Of a DNA stretch of 64,000 nt, positions 10,645-20,900 are shown in pieces. Under the pieces are notes generated by a model. That model was not told where the DNA came from. It did not search any database and was given only the letters and a program-made list of their open reading frames with translations. The DNA comes from Erinaceus europaeus (lineage: Eukaryota > Chordata > Mammalia > Eulipotyphla > Erinaceidae). Numbering within the stretch: position 1 is the stretch's first letter; every line of letters starts with the position of its first letter. The stretch spans positions 1 through 64,000 of the forward strand of contig NW_026647303.1 in NCBI RefSeq assembly GCF_950295315.1. Direction: 5' to 3'. The translations under genes were made by a program, and so were the position numbers.

Positions 10645-10831
10645 TTGATTGTATAGAGATAGAGAGAAATTAAGAGGGGAGGGGGAAATAGAGATGGAGA
10701 AAGAAAAACACTTTCAATAATGCTTTACCTATCGTGAAGCTTCCCCCCTGCAGGTAGGGATCAGGGGCTTGAACCAAGGTCCTTGCTCATTGTAGCATGT
10801 CTGCCCCTATCAAGTGAAACCACCTGGCTCC
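10645..10831 (-). mobile_element. SINE-A, inverted
   Basis: Inverted tail and purine body (gagagaaattaagagggga), 'gaagcttcccccctgcaggt', head ending 'aaccacctggctcc'. Confidence 0.85.
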
Positions 10832-10849
10832 ATATTTCTTTCTTTTCAG

Positions 10850-11040
10850 AAAAAAAAAAATTTAGTCTAAAGACAAAAAGAAATCGAAGGGAGAGAGGGA
10901 TATAAAGAGATCAAGAAACACTGCAGCCCTGCTTCACTATTTCTGAAGCTTTTTCCTTGCATCTGGGGACCTGGATTTGAACCTGGGTCCTCATGCTTGG
11001 TAGCATGTGTGCTTGACTATATACTTCACCACCCAGCCTC
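10850..11040 (-). mobile_element. SINE-A, inverted, diverged
   Basis: 'ctgcagccctgcttcactat', 'gatttgaacctgggtcctca' and head 'cttcaccacccagcctc'. The inverted tail carries an A-run near 10850. Confidence 0.75.
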
Positions 11041-11420
11041 CTTTTAAGACATGCTTTCCAACTCCAGCATCACTTTCTTGATGAAGGAAGTCTGGTTTAC
11101 AGAGTTGTTGCCACACAGAGACATTTGCATTTTGCCCCCCAAGATAAAGAGCAGTACATTTCACCTTCCACCAAACCATCATCCTGTCCCGCCATAGGGA
11201 TTTAAGTCCCCAGTCTCTCCTAAAATATATGTCTTGCCATTGATCACAGTGCAAAGTGCATGGCGAAAGCCCACTTCCAGTGCAGTCATCTGGGTGAGCC
11301 ACGTCCAGCCCTGCTGGCCTGAGTGGGGACAGAGTGCCCTGCAGCAGCTACGAGAGCCTGTACAGTGTACGGAAGTGACCACAGGTGTCAGCCCTCTCCC
11401 TCCCACCCTGCAGGGGCCTA
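11041..11420 (-). pseudogene. possible kelch-repeat remnant (weak)
   Basis: On the minus strand one frame gives WLTQMTALEVGFRH followed by ALCTVINGKTYILG (around 11320-11230). A second frame further on gives CTALYLGGQNANVSVW (around 11160-11105). Both resemble kelch blades ('W..L..M...', 'v.nGkiYvlGG'). They lie in different frames with stops between, so if the resemblance is real this is a broken copy or exon remnant. No poly(A) tail or target duplication was seen, and I cannot name a parent gene. Confidence 0.25.
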
Positions 11421-12046
11421 CTTATTCCTCCAGGTGGAGTCCCAGGACTTCCACAGCAAGCTACAAGGCTCAGCACAGGAGAAATGGAGTCTCCCACTGT
11501 TTTGGAGGCTGGAAATGCAAGGTCAATTTGTTTCAATGTCAGTTCCTTCCAGCTGCTCTGAGGAAGAGTCTGTTCCTGGCTGCTGCTGGTGGTATGACTT
11601 CCTTGGCACTCCTGAGCCTGTGATGGTATGACTCTAGTCCTTACCTTCTCTCTCTCCACCTGGCATTCCCTTCCCTGTGTGGCTCTGGAACTCTGTCTCC
11701 AAATGTCCTCAGTCGGGTCACAATCAGGCAGTGGTGAACGTGAGCAGGGAAGCACTACCCAGTCTGGATCTTCAGCCCTAGAAAGAGGAGGCAGTCACAT
11801 TGGTACATCAGTCCAGGGAGGAGTCGGGAAGGAAGGGTCAGCCACTGTGCTGGGTGTGAGCTATGCCTTGAACAGAACAATGTCCCAGTTTTGTTTTGTT
11901 TTAAAAAAAAACTGACAGATTTGGTGCCTTACTGAAGATTCTGAAGTTTTTGCTTCAGAGACATTAGAATATGTGCTCAACATGTCCCCATTTTATTTTG
12001 TTTTTTTTTTAAAAAAAAAAAACAAAACAAAAAAAAAAACGAGTGA
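11421..12046. other. unique DNA, ending in an A/T run
   Basis: No recognisable gene. A T-run then A-run at 12000-12039 looks like an old tail next to the following SINE. Confidence 0.45.
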
Positions 12047-12184
12047 TTGTGGCCCAGGAAGTGGGCCAGTGGATAAAGTATTGGACTCTTAAGCATGAGG
12101 TCCTGAGTTCAATCCCCAGCAGTACATGTGCCAGGGTGATGCTCTGATTCTTTCCCCTAACCCCATAAATAAATAAATAAATGT
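12047..12184 (+). mobile_element. tRNA-derived SINE, distinct subgroup
   Basis: The head 'gggccagtggataaagtatt' and B-box 'gagttcaatccccagcagta' are close to a tRNA sequence, followed by 'tgctctgattctttccccta' and (aaat)n. The head differs from SINE-A to SINE-D. Confidence 0.65.
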
Positions 12185-12186
12185 TT

Positions 12187-12512
12187 AGGGAGTGGGGCAG
12201 TGGTGCACTGGGTTAATCACACATGGCACAAAGTGCAAGGACTGGTACAAAGATCCCGGTTTGAGCCCCCAGCTCCCCACCTGAAAGGGGGTCAATTCAC
12301 AAGTGGTGAAGCAGGTCTGCAGGTGTCTGTCTTTCCCTCCCTCTCTTTGTCTTCCCCTCTCAATTTCTCTCTGTCCTATCCAACAACAACAGCTACAACA
12401 ATAATAATAACAACAAAATGGAAAAAATGGCCACCAAGAGCAGTGGATTTGTAGTGTAGGCACTGAGCCTCAGCAATAACCCTGGAGGCAAGTAAATAAA
12501 TAAATAAGTCTT
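12187..12512 (+). mobile_element. SINE-B with 3' module
   Basis: 'gggagtggggcagtggtgca', 'gatcccggtttgagccccca', 'ctatccaacaacaacagcta' and '3' module 'ccaccaagagcagtggattt'. Tail is taaataaataaataag. Confidence 0.93.
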
Positions 12513-12639
12513 TAAAAAATACAAGTGGTTTCTGTTTTGGTTTTGTTTGCATGTTTGTTTCCTGGCCCCAAGGCTTCGTGTCTGCACAATTCCAAGATTC
12601 CACCATTCTCTGTAGATCATTTTCCCCCCCAGATAGAGG

Positions 12640-12755
12640 TGAAAGGCAGAGAGGAGGAAAGAGAAACAACGATGACATCAATAACAACAACAATAACTAC
12701 AATAATTTAAAAAAGGGCAACAAAAGGGAAAATAAATAAATAAATACTATATATA
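12640..12755 (+). mobile_element. SINE-B 3' fragment
   Basis: Only the acaacaa block and 'aagggcaacaaaagggaaaa' with an aaat tail are present. The upstream part is a purine segment that does not fit a normal SINE-B body, so it is rearranged or 5'-truncated. Confidence 0.6.
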
Positions 12756-12764
12756 TATCGTGAA

Positions 12765-12968
12765 AAACAGTGAGGAAGAAAGAATAGGAGAGGGAAGGAG
12801 AAAGGCCACAGTGTGATTCCACTGTTTGTGAAGCTTTCCCTGGTATGATGGTCCCACTTGGTGTGTGAATGTGGAGGGGGAGAGAGTTAAGGGGACAGGC
12901 TGGCTGAACCCCTGGTCCTCTTATATGGAAAAGAGTGCCCTCTACTGGGTGAGCTGTCTGCCTGCCCC
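12765..12968 (-). mobile_element. old SINE remnant, inverted
   Basis: 'cactgtttgtgaagctttcc', 'tgaacccctggtcctcttat' and 'gtgccctctactgggtgagc' suggest an inverted, diverged SINE-A relative with internal change. Confidence 0.45.
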
Positions 12969-13029
12969 ACCCTCCAAGATCTTCACCAGCTTCCTGATGA
13001 AAGTTCTTCCCATTAAAAGGACCAATAAC

Positions 13030-13451
13030 GGGAGTTGGGCTGTAGTGCAGTGGGTTAAGTGCAGATGGCGCAAAGCACAAGGATTGGCATAAGGATCCCG
13101 GTTCGAACCCGGGCTCCCCACCTGCAGGGCTCCCCACCTGCAGGGCTCCCCACCTGCAGGGCTCCCCACCTGCAGGGCTCCCCACCTGCAGGGCTCCCCA
13201 CCTGCAGGGCTCCCCACCTGCAGGGCTCCCCACCTGCAGGGCTCCCCACCTGCAGGGGAGTTGCTTCACAGGCGGTGAAGCAGGTCTGCAGGTGTCTATC
13301 TTTTTCTCCTCCTCTCTGTCTTCCCCTCCTCTCTCCATTTCTCTCTGTCCTATCCAACAACGACAACAACAATAATAACTACAACAATAAAACAACAAGG
13401 GCAACAAAAGGGAATAAATAAATAAAATAAATATTAAAAAAAAAGAAAAAA
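13030..13451 (+). mobile_element. SINE-B enlarged by an internal minisatellite
   Basis: The target duplication aaaaggaccaataac lies at 13015-13029 and 13452-13466. The head is intact ('ggatcccggttcgaacccgg') and the body continues normally after the array at 13111-13254. The tail is 'gggcaacaaaagggaataaa' followed by A-rich sequence. The 15-bp perfect duplication argues for a young insertion, so the array arose quickly. Confidence 0.96.
13111..13254 (+). repeat. 16-bp minisatellite, 9 copies
   Basis: Nine perfect, head-to-tail copies of gggctccccacctgca. The unit is present once in an ordinary SINE-B. The repeated unit gives a spurious open frame on each strand. Confidence 0.98.
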
Positions 13452-13784
13452 AAAAGGACCAATAACAAGAATGCCATTCTTTGATACAGACACACGCTCC
13501 ACCTTATCAGAAGTATGAATGAAAACCTCTTTGGAAAATTTCACCTTTTCTGTTAATGCAACAAATGACCTAAGCCAACACCCACACCAGCTCTTCTACT
13601 CCATTCAACTCAACTTTCCCTGATAATGCCCCTTTGAGGGAGGGACTTCTACCACTTCTGACATATGGGTAAACTGAGGTTGCTTCTGCCCTGCCCAGGT
13701 ATGGTCTGTTTCTTTCATCAGAAAGTCTGTAGATGGGACAAGCCCTGAAGAGTGCCACCACCCTGTTATAATCACGCTCACGTA

Positions 13785-13870
13785 AAACATAAAGCAACGC
13801 TTTCTCTGCAGCTTTATTGAGATGCAACCCACATGCCAATGAATCCATTCAAAGGCCATTTAGCACTTGC
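13785..13870 (-). mobile_element. old L1 fragment
   Basis: 'gcagctttattgagatgcaa' and 'aatgaatccattcaaaggcc' recall the mammalian L1M 3' region ('ttattgagatataattcacata... catttaaagtgtac'). Confidence 0.4.
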
Positions 13871-13919
13871 ACCTCAGTCCTTCCATCTGTCCTGAGCCAT
13901 AATCAGCCTCCTGTCTATC

Positions 13920-14083
13920 TCTGTAGATTTAGGGAGAGACTGAGAGGGAGAGAGACAGAGAGACACTTGTAGCACTGCTTCACCACTTGTGAAGCGTTCT
14001 CCCTGCAGGTGAGGACCAGGGACTTGAACTTGAGTCCTTGCACACTGTAGTCAACCCAACCAGATGTGCCATCTCCTGTCCCC
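13920..14083 (-). mobile_element. SINE-A, inverted
   Basis: 'actgcttcaccacttgtgaa', 'gggacttgaacttgagtcct' and head 'gccatctcctgtcccc'. The inverted tail end near 13920 is truncated. Confidence 0.8.
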
Positions 14084-14159
14084 CTCCCCACATCTTTTTT
14101 TATCATAGTTCTCATTCTAATATTAATATCAAATAGATATTATAGATTTGCTTGCCTCA

Positions 14160-14278
14160 GACATTCATTTAGTTGAGACCACAAAATATGTAGATTTTTT
14201 TACCTGGTTTTCACTAAGCATTTTTCAGATCCATCCACATGGTAGCACAAACCGTGTGTGTGTATGTGTGTGTGTGTG

Positions 14279-14309
<31 letters not shown>

Positions 14310-14345
14310 ATCTATTTTTATGAACAAGTAGCAGACCATTGCATG
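14160..14345 (-). mobile_element. L1M 3' fragment expanded by microsatellites
   Basis: 'ttttcactaagcatttttca', 'atccatccacatggtagcac' and 'ctatttttatgaacaagtag' follow inverted L1M 3' text ('...ttcacttagcataatg... atccatgttgtagcat...'). The internal tracts (tg)n at 14254-14280 and (ttg)n at 14281-14309 replace part of it. Confidence 0.6.
14254..14309 (+). repeat. (tg)n followed by (ttg)n
   Basis: Near-perfect dinucleotide run directly joined to a perfect trinucleotide run. Confidence 0.97.
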
Positions 14346-14424
14346 GCTAATGCAGAATGCATTAGCCAGTGGACACCTCTGAGTAATGGTCTCTTGAAGT
14401 TCCGTGTCAGTCCTTGCTCTTCCT

Positions 14425-14612
14425 GCTCCATTTCATCTAATCTTTACAACAAGCTTATGGGGTAGGTGTTAGTATCACCTCTACCTTACAAGGCAAGAAA
14501 GAGAAGCCCAGAGAGATTAACCTGGTCAAGGTAACACAGTTAGTGAATAAATGCTTGGTTCATCTAATTCCCAGTGGCATGTGAACCTGGTTTTCATTAG
14601 GGCCTTCAGGGG
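14425..14612 (-). mobile_element. MIR
   Basis: 'ctttacaacaagcttatggg', 'aggtgttagtatcacctcta', 'agcccagagagattaacctg' and 'aaggtaacacagttagtgaa' track the inverted MIR consensus over nearly its whole length. Confidence 0.8.
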
Positions 14613-15060
14613 CAGTTCAGTCACACTTTAGTAAATGCATTTATCCTTGAGTAGAATCCAAAATGGCAGACTGAGTGCCTCTCCTTCTGCTTCCTCACAC
14701 CCTCCCCATTCCTCACACCTCCCTCCCAAACTTGGCTCCTTTTCCTCTCTATTCAATCACCTCTTTGGATAGTTCCAGAAAACCACTTCCTCAACACAGA
14801 CAAACACTTTTATTCAACAGATGATGTTTGGTCAACAAACCCTCTTCAAGAGGTGTCACTTGAGCTTTGTAAAAACCTCATTACTTGGGACCTCACTAAT
14901 TCAATATTTGTGATCATTTCAAGAGGCTCTGCTGGGCTAGAGTATGCTTTGGTTAGCAAACTCCCCCACCCCCTCTATGAATTACAAATTCATAGTGTAA
15001 ACAGGACTGTGGGAGACATGTTTAAACAAAATGTTTTCATGTCTCTTCAAAAATTGCAGA
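14613..15060. other. unique DNA, no gene seen
   Basis: No repeat or coding signal recognised. Confidence 0.45.
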
Positions 15061-15061
15061 A

Positions 15062-15300
15062 ATTAGGCTGGCAAAATAGCTACTTTGGAAAGTCTACTTA
15101 TTTTGCCATATACAGTACCCAGATTTGATCCTGGCCACCACTGCATTGAAGGAGCCTCAGTGTTATCATCTCTCTCTCTCTTTCTTCTTTCTCTTTCTCT
15201 CCCTCCCTCTCTTCCTCTCTCTCTCTTCTCCTCTCTCTCTCTTTCTCTCTTCTCCTCTCTCTCTGTCTCTCTCTCTTCCTCTCTCTCTATTCTTCCACTG
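15062..15300 (+). mobile_element. SINE-D with long CT tail
   Basis: 'aggctggcaaaatagctact', 'acccagatttgatcctggcc', 'cattgaaggagcctcagtgt', then an irregular (tctc/ttcc) tract at 15169-15294. Confidence 0.75.
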
Positions 15301-15454
15301 CTTCAAATTCAAAACATTGTTTGTAGCATCACAAACTCTCTCAAGCCAGTCTTCATCTTTAGTTTTCCTTCTATGGAAAAGTTTATCAGATTTGTAGAGG
15401 AACTAGTTAGCTAGCTATATGCTGCAGTCTAGGAAATGTTTAAGGTCAGGTCCA

Positions 15455-15640
15455 GGGACTGGGTGGTGGCACACCTGGTACAGCACACATAGTACAGTGT
15501 GCAAGGACCCAGGTTCAAGCTCCTTGTCCCCACATGCAGGAGGTTTTCTCTCTCTCTCTCTCTCTGTCTCCCCCTTCCCTGTCAATTCCTCTGACTCTAT
15601 CCAAATATCCAAATTATATAAATAAAATATAGTTTAAAAG
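15455..15640 (+). mobile_element. SINE-A
   Basis: 'gggactgggtggtggcacac', 'acccaggttcaagctccttg', (tc)n at about 15546-15565, tail 'ctatccaaatatccaaatta'. A short aggtcca repeat flanks it. Confidence 0.85.
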
Positions 15641-17172
15641 ATTAGGTCCAAGTTGATAACCCTGATGGGAAAAAAAAAAAAAGAAAAGAAAATCAGGTTC
15701 AAAGAAAGTTCTGGCAGGAAAAACTGCTCTGGAAGGACTTTTTGAACTTGGAGACACCTCCTTCCTTTCACAGAAATCTGTTATTCTCCCCTCAGAGAAA
15801 TGTCACCTCCTGGAAAGTCTGCAGACTCCAATGACACCCCACAGCCCACCTTTTCCCAAGCCTATTGAGTCCCGCTGCCTGTGACATAAGGCATTTCCTA
15901 TGATCTTGCAAGTAAGAGAGAGAGAGCTGGGAGAGGCTGGCCAGAGGAGAGTGTCTGCCAGTCCCAGCACTGCCAGAGTGAAATCTTCCACTTCTTGCTG
16001 GAACCTCTGGCCCTGGATTGTAAACTGTTGTGGGGTCAGGATGCCACACCCTGTCCTAATGTGAACATTGTTCTAAAACGACTTTAGAGTGACAAAGGGA
16101 TTTCAATCTTCTCAGAGAACTTTCAGTGACATTCTTTGGGGGTGAAAGCAGAGACCCAGCAAAATACAGTTGTTTTTAATCCCCCTGGACTAGGCTGGGC
16201 CCCCACCAGCCTCACTGATATGGGTATAGAGAATGCCCACTGAGAACCATTGCCTGAAACTATCTTTGGGTTGAGCATCCCTCCCTGGGCACCTGTTTCC
16301 TCTGCCAAAAAAAATGGATCATTCACTTGGGACTGCCAAGGGCTTTTGATTCATGATCTTATTTTCATGATTGGTAGAGGCTGCTTGCAAAGCCATGTTG
16401 AGAGTTATTTTGAGTTTGGTAGGAGAGCAAGCTGCAATTGATTAGTAATGTCTGTCATGCACAGGGGCAGGAGAGCAATGGTGTATAGCCATGGAGTGGC
16501 CACTCCTGATCTTGAACTCCAAAGTCTTCTTAGACTCAGCTCTTGTGTGCTTTTTGGGGTTCTTCTTGCCTGTGTTCTTCTCTTTGCCTTTTCCATGGAC
16601 CTCTTTCAAGGGCTTTAACCACCCACTGGGACTTGGCAGTGACCGCTGACCCCCCTACACACACCCTTCTGGCAGTTGCTTGTAAGGTTAACCATGCAGG
16701 TTAGAGACAGAAAGCCCAGAGGAGGCCAGCTGTCCTCAGGACTACAACTCAGCTGCAAAGAGTCTTTCTTTGCTGATACTGCACTGAAGCAGACAGGACG
16801 CAAAGTGCAGCCCATATGGATAACCCTTTCTCAGATTAACCCTAAAAGAGAAGTATAAGAGGAGGCTTCCCCTTGGGCCTGAGGAATCACAAAAGCAAAA
16901 TACCAGATAACACACGAAAGGCAGCACTGAGTTAACAGTACTTCCTGGGAGACAGACAAGTCATTGCAATGGAATCATACATGTAAAGCACCCAGCACCA
17001 GCACCCCAAACCTAGCATCCATGCACAGTTCTCTTGGAATCCCTCTTTGGTGGCATCAGCTTGAAGGCTTTAATCTTTCCTGGTTTAATCAGAGTCTGCT
17101 AGCTCTCCGCCTAGGGCCCCTGAGTTCCAATAACCCGATTAGTCATTTTTCATTCCTGAGATATCTATCATG
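15641..17172. other. unique DNA, no gene recognised
   Basis: About 1.5 kb without SINEs, unusual for this window. Frames of up to about 85 codons occur but resemble nothing known. Confidence 0.5.
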
Positions 17173-17253
17173 GGTGTGTGTGTGTGCGCATGTGCCTGTG
17201 AATGTGTATGTGTGTGTGTGCGCGCACGCGCGCGTGTGTGTGTGTGTGTGTGT
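17173..17253 (+). repeat. (tg)n with alternating cg core
   Basis: Alternating purine-pyrimidine sequence including 'gcgcgcacgcgcgcgtgtg' at about 17220-17238, a classic Z-DNA-prone arrangement. Confidence 0.95.
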
Positions 17254-17339
17254 CCATATTCTCTCTCTTCTGGCCGAATTAATCAAATAAATCTTCTGTA
17301 AGGAGCTGCTAAATGAGTCACAGATGGCTCTGCCCTTTT

Positions 17340-17700
17340 ACAGGTTGCAGAAAGCACCCGTTACAGTTCTTTTAATTTATCAGAGGGGGGGAGAAAGATG
17401 CCCTGGTGTGCCCCTTCCTGCTTGCAATAATAATCAGAACCAGTCTATTTTCCAAGGGTCCGAGACTCATTTTCAAAAAATGTGTATGAATAGATGTAAC
17501 AGCGGGAAGATTATTTTGCCAAGTCCCAGCCTCCAGCACGGCGAAGGTGCCCTGGCTGGGAGAGCGTTTATAAAACCACATTTAATAAAAGAGAGTGTTA
17601 TATTAAGTATGTTTGCTAGTGTATTTAAGCATATGGTTTCCATATCAGGCGGAAAGATGGCAAACACATGGTGTACCTCCTTTCTAACCTTTCTGAGAGG
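17340..17700. other. candidate conserved non-coding element
   Basis: Repeat-free segment with no decay signature. It contains 'gcaataataatcag', 'tttataaaaccacatttaat' and 'gtatttaagcatatgg', an AT-rich texture with homeodomain/POU-like cores. The call rests on texture only; conservation was not measured. Confidence 0.3.
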
Positions 17701-18727
17701 CGTCCGAGCTGGGGGTGGTAGGCCTGGAGTGTTCCAGGAGAGAATGTGAAGGTTTTTTTTTTTTTAATTTTGTTTTGTTTTGTTCCTTTTTTTCTTTTCT
17801 ATTCCTTCTTTCTTTTTGAATAATGCTGACTCTCATAGAGAAGCACTGAGGAATGTCAAGAAAACACGTGAAGCCTCTGCCTTTTCTGTTTATGCCAAGC
17901 AAATTGCTTTGCTGACTGTCTTCAAGGGTCCTCTGAGCCTGTGCTCCCTGGCAGGCTCTGAGGCAGGGATGGGGGTGGGGTGGGGCGGAGGGGTGGGCTG
18001 ACTTTAAAGTGTGAATCAGTTTCAACTGTAACGAACTTGAACTCCTGGATGCTGAGTGGGGACATCAGGGTAAAGGAAGGGCTCTGAGAAAAAGCTTTGT
18101 ATCATGATGGACTTCCTGTTTACCATAGAGCCACCCACAGCCAGGATAGATACACTTTCAGTATGCAGACAGGGGAGCTTGGGGTTTTATCTTTTTCGCT
18201 TTAGGTCATAGGTAATAGGACTGTAGCCCGTTGGACATAAGGACCCCAGAAAGACCTCCACAGCTCACCCTAAAGCAAGCTCACTCTAAACCCTAATTCA
18301 GAGACACCCCCAGAAGCAGCAGTAGAAGACACTCCCGTCTTCTAGTAAAGAGATATCTTCAGTGAGGCTACCCCACCCACCCCCACTGGCCCAAACAGAT
18401 CTGCCTGCGCAAGTTATAAATCTACTGGTACCATTTCTTTTTCGTCACTTGCCTAATCCTGTGCCCTTCGTTTCATGTGCTGTAATTATTAACATCTGCT
18501 CTCAGAGCCGGCCCTGTGCGGAGTTTGCAAAAGCAGTTTTCAGTCCTGAACAATGGTGACAGCTGTTTCATTTAGCCTAGGGCCAGCACTTCCTGTTCAG
18601 TCTACATCTGCCCTCCTGTGTCCAATTTCTGTTGTGGGGGTTTTGGGTTTTGTTTTCTGGGTCCCACCCCCAGCCTTCCCCACCTCAGCTGACTTTACTC
18701 TGTGTTTAAGGAAGATTTTGAGCTTCA
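17701..18727. other. unique DNA, no gene recognised
   Basis: A T-rich stretch at 17752-17815 may be an old inverted tail. The part at 18380-18570 (with 'gctgtaattattaaca') also looks like conserved non-coding sequence. Confidence 0.4.
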
Positions 18728-18746
18728 CACTCCTGCTAGTATTTCT

Positions 18747-19112
18747 TTCTTTCTTTCTTTTCTTTCATTTCTTTCTTCTTTTTTTTTTTTTTGCCTCCAG
18801 GGTTATCGCTGGGGCTCCTTGTTTGCACCACCAATCCACAGCTCCTAGAGGCCATTTTTTTCCCTTCTGTTGCCCTTGTTGTTTATTGGTGTTGTTGTTA
18901 CTATTATTGTTGTCGTTGGATAGGACAGAGACAAATTAAGAGGGGAGGGGAAGACAGAGAGGGAGAGAAAGACAGACACCTGCAAACCTTCTTCACCGCC
19001 TGTGAAGCGACTCCCCTGCAGGTGGGGCGCCGGGGGCTCGAACCACGATCCTTACGCCCGTCCTTGTGCTTTGTGCCACGTGCGCTTAACCCGCTGCGCT
19101 ACCGCCCAGCCC
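18747..19112 (-). mobile_element. SINE-B with 3' module, inverted, 19-bp duplication
   Basis: The duplication is 18728-18746 (cactcctgctagtatttct) and 19113-19131 (one mismatch). The T-rich inverted tail, 3' module, body and head (gctaccgcccagcccc) are complete. Confidence 0.95.
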
Positions 19113-19131
19113 CACTCCTGCTGGTATTTCT

Positions 19132-19600
19132 AGCACTTTTATGTATTCTATTAGTTGGAGCCAAAGCGAGAGAAGAGTGCAAGCGCTCAGGAGGTTGTCT
19201 CTAACAGCTAACATGTTGGAGGGGACCCATAGCTACGGACTGCTGAGGTTAAAGGGTAGGCTAACCTCTCTGAAATGACACAGAGAAAGTGGACTCGGGG
19301 CATCTGTTCCCCAGGCCTGTGTCACCTCTGGAGCCTACTTTGGTCAGGTGCAGTCACCCAAACACCCTACTGAAGGAACGATGTGTCGGCACAGTCACCA
19401 ACACTTAGGGACCATCATGTTGGCGGCAAGGGAGCTTGTCAAATGGGACTCGGTTCTCAGGCCCAGCACTCCTTCTTTCTGCCAATCTCCAGTAACCTAG
19501 TGCCAGGGCAGACCCCGGAGTGGGGACAGGAAATGCTGTGATCAAAAGAGTACAAGACATCCAGCTTTGAGCCTTTGGCCTGGACCCCTTCCCATATAGG
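19132..19600. other. unique DNA, no gene seen
   Basis: No supported feature. Confidence 0.45.
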
Positions 19601-19615
19601 GGTGTGTGTGTGTGT

Positions 19616-19656
<41 letters not shown>

Positions 19657-19673
19657 TGTGTGTGTGTGTGTGT
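19601..19673 (+). repeat. (tg)n microsatellite
   Basis: About 36 dinucleotide units with two ta interruptions. Confidence 0.97.
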
Positions 19674-19911
19674 CGACAGTGGAGAAAGTACTTCTGTCCT
19701 TCTGTCTACCCCAAGAAAACCAATTCCATCTGATACAGATGGAGCTTGCCTGCTTGGCATACACACAGATGTTCAAATGAAACCCGAGAGTCGCCCATCA
19801 CCACAGTGAGAGGTTAGCGACCCCCAGATAGTGAGAGTTGCCCTCAGCACTGCAGGGTATTTACTGTCCCACAGGGTAAATGCAGACATGAAGAAGAACT
19901 CACAAAGTTAA

Positions 19912-20126
19912 GGGGCCAGATGTTGGTATACCCAGTGGAGAGCACCTGTTACAGTGCACCAGTCTCCTAGTTCAAACCCTCACTCCCCACCTGCAGAGGG
20001 GAAGCTTCATAGGGAGTGAAGCAAGTCTACAGGTATCTCTCTCTCTCTCTCCTTCTCTATCTCCCACTGCCCTCTCAATTTCTCTCTGTTTCTATCCAAG
20101 AAACAGATAGTAAAGCTTTTTTTTCA
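19912..20126 (+). mobile_element. SINE-A
   Basis: 'ggggccagatgttggtatac', 'gttcaaaccctcactcccca', 'gtgaagcaagtctacaggta', tail 'tctatccaagaaacagatag'. Confidence 0.85.
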
Positions 20127-20129
20127 TTT

Positions 20130-20408
20130 AAAAAAAATATTTATTTATTCCCTTTTTGTTGTCCTTGTTGTTTTATTATTGTAGTTATTATTATTGTTGA
20201 TGATGATGTTGTTGTTGGATAGCATAGAGAGAAATGGAGAGAGGAGGGGAAGACAGAGAGGTGGAGAAAAAGATAGACACCTGCAGACCTGCTTCACCGC
20301 CTGTGAAGCGACTCCCTGCAGATGGGGAGCCAGGGACTCGAACCAAGGTCCTTACGCAGGTCCTTGCATTTTGTGCCACCTGCACTTAACCCACTGCTCT
20401 ACTGCCCG
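20130..20408 (-). mobile_element. SINE-B, inverted
   Basis: 'tatttatttattcccttttt', 'gttgttggatagcatagaga', 'ctgcttcaccgcctgtgaag' and head 'cccactgctctactgcccg'. Followed by a short direct repeat gtgtcattaaa (about 20408-20429). Confidence 0.92.
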
Positions 20409-20597
20409 TGTCATTAAAGTGTCATTAAAAAAAAGAACTTGCAAGGATGTGTATATGTTTTGGTGGGGCACAGAGCAGGCTGTGGGAGCAGGGTGAGCAC
20501 CCTCAGATCTGGGGTCTGGAATCTAAGTTTGTGTCTCTCCTGAGATCTGGGTGTGTCAGGATTGACAGAGAGCCTGGTGGCCTCATACACAGTCTCC

Positions 20598-20900
20598 AAT
20601 CTTTTCTTTTCTTTTATTTTCTTTTTCTTTTTATTGTCACCAGGGTTATCAATGGGGTTCTGTGTAGGCACAATAAATCTACCAGTCCTGACACCTATTC
20701 CCCCCCCCCTCTGTTTTATTAGATAGGACGGAAATTGAGAAGGGACAGAGTAGTAGAGAGGGAAAGAGAAAGATAGACTTTTGCAGACCTGCTTCACCGC
20801 TGGTAACGCTTCCCCTTCAGGTAGGTGAGCGGAGGCTGAACCTGGGTGCTTGAGCATGGTAACATGTGCACTCAACCCAGTGCGCTACCACCCAGCCTCT
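20598..20900 (-). mobile_element. SINE with 3' module, inverted
   Basis: T-rich inverted tail, 'caccagggttatcaatgggg', then 'gacctgcttcaccgctggta' and head 'gctaccacccagcctc'. The body resembles SINE-A but carries the SINE-B-type 3' module. Confidence 0.85.

Noticed and set aside
13111..13254. CRISPR-like array
   Set aside because: Units are directly adjacent with no spacers, and lie within a mammalian SINE.
12697..13407. 236-residue minus-strand frame with a 16-residue repeat (CRWGALQVGSPAGGEP)
   Set aside because: It is the translation of the SINE-B and its 16-bp minisatellite; 16 bp repeated three times gives a 48-bp coding period. No gene evidence.
18747..19112. tRNA gene (B-box and tRNA-like heads, many sites)
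   Set aside because: The tRNA-like sequences are heads of SINEs; no cloverleaf with proper anticodon arm was supported.
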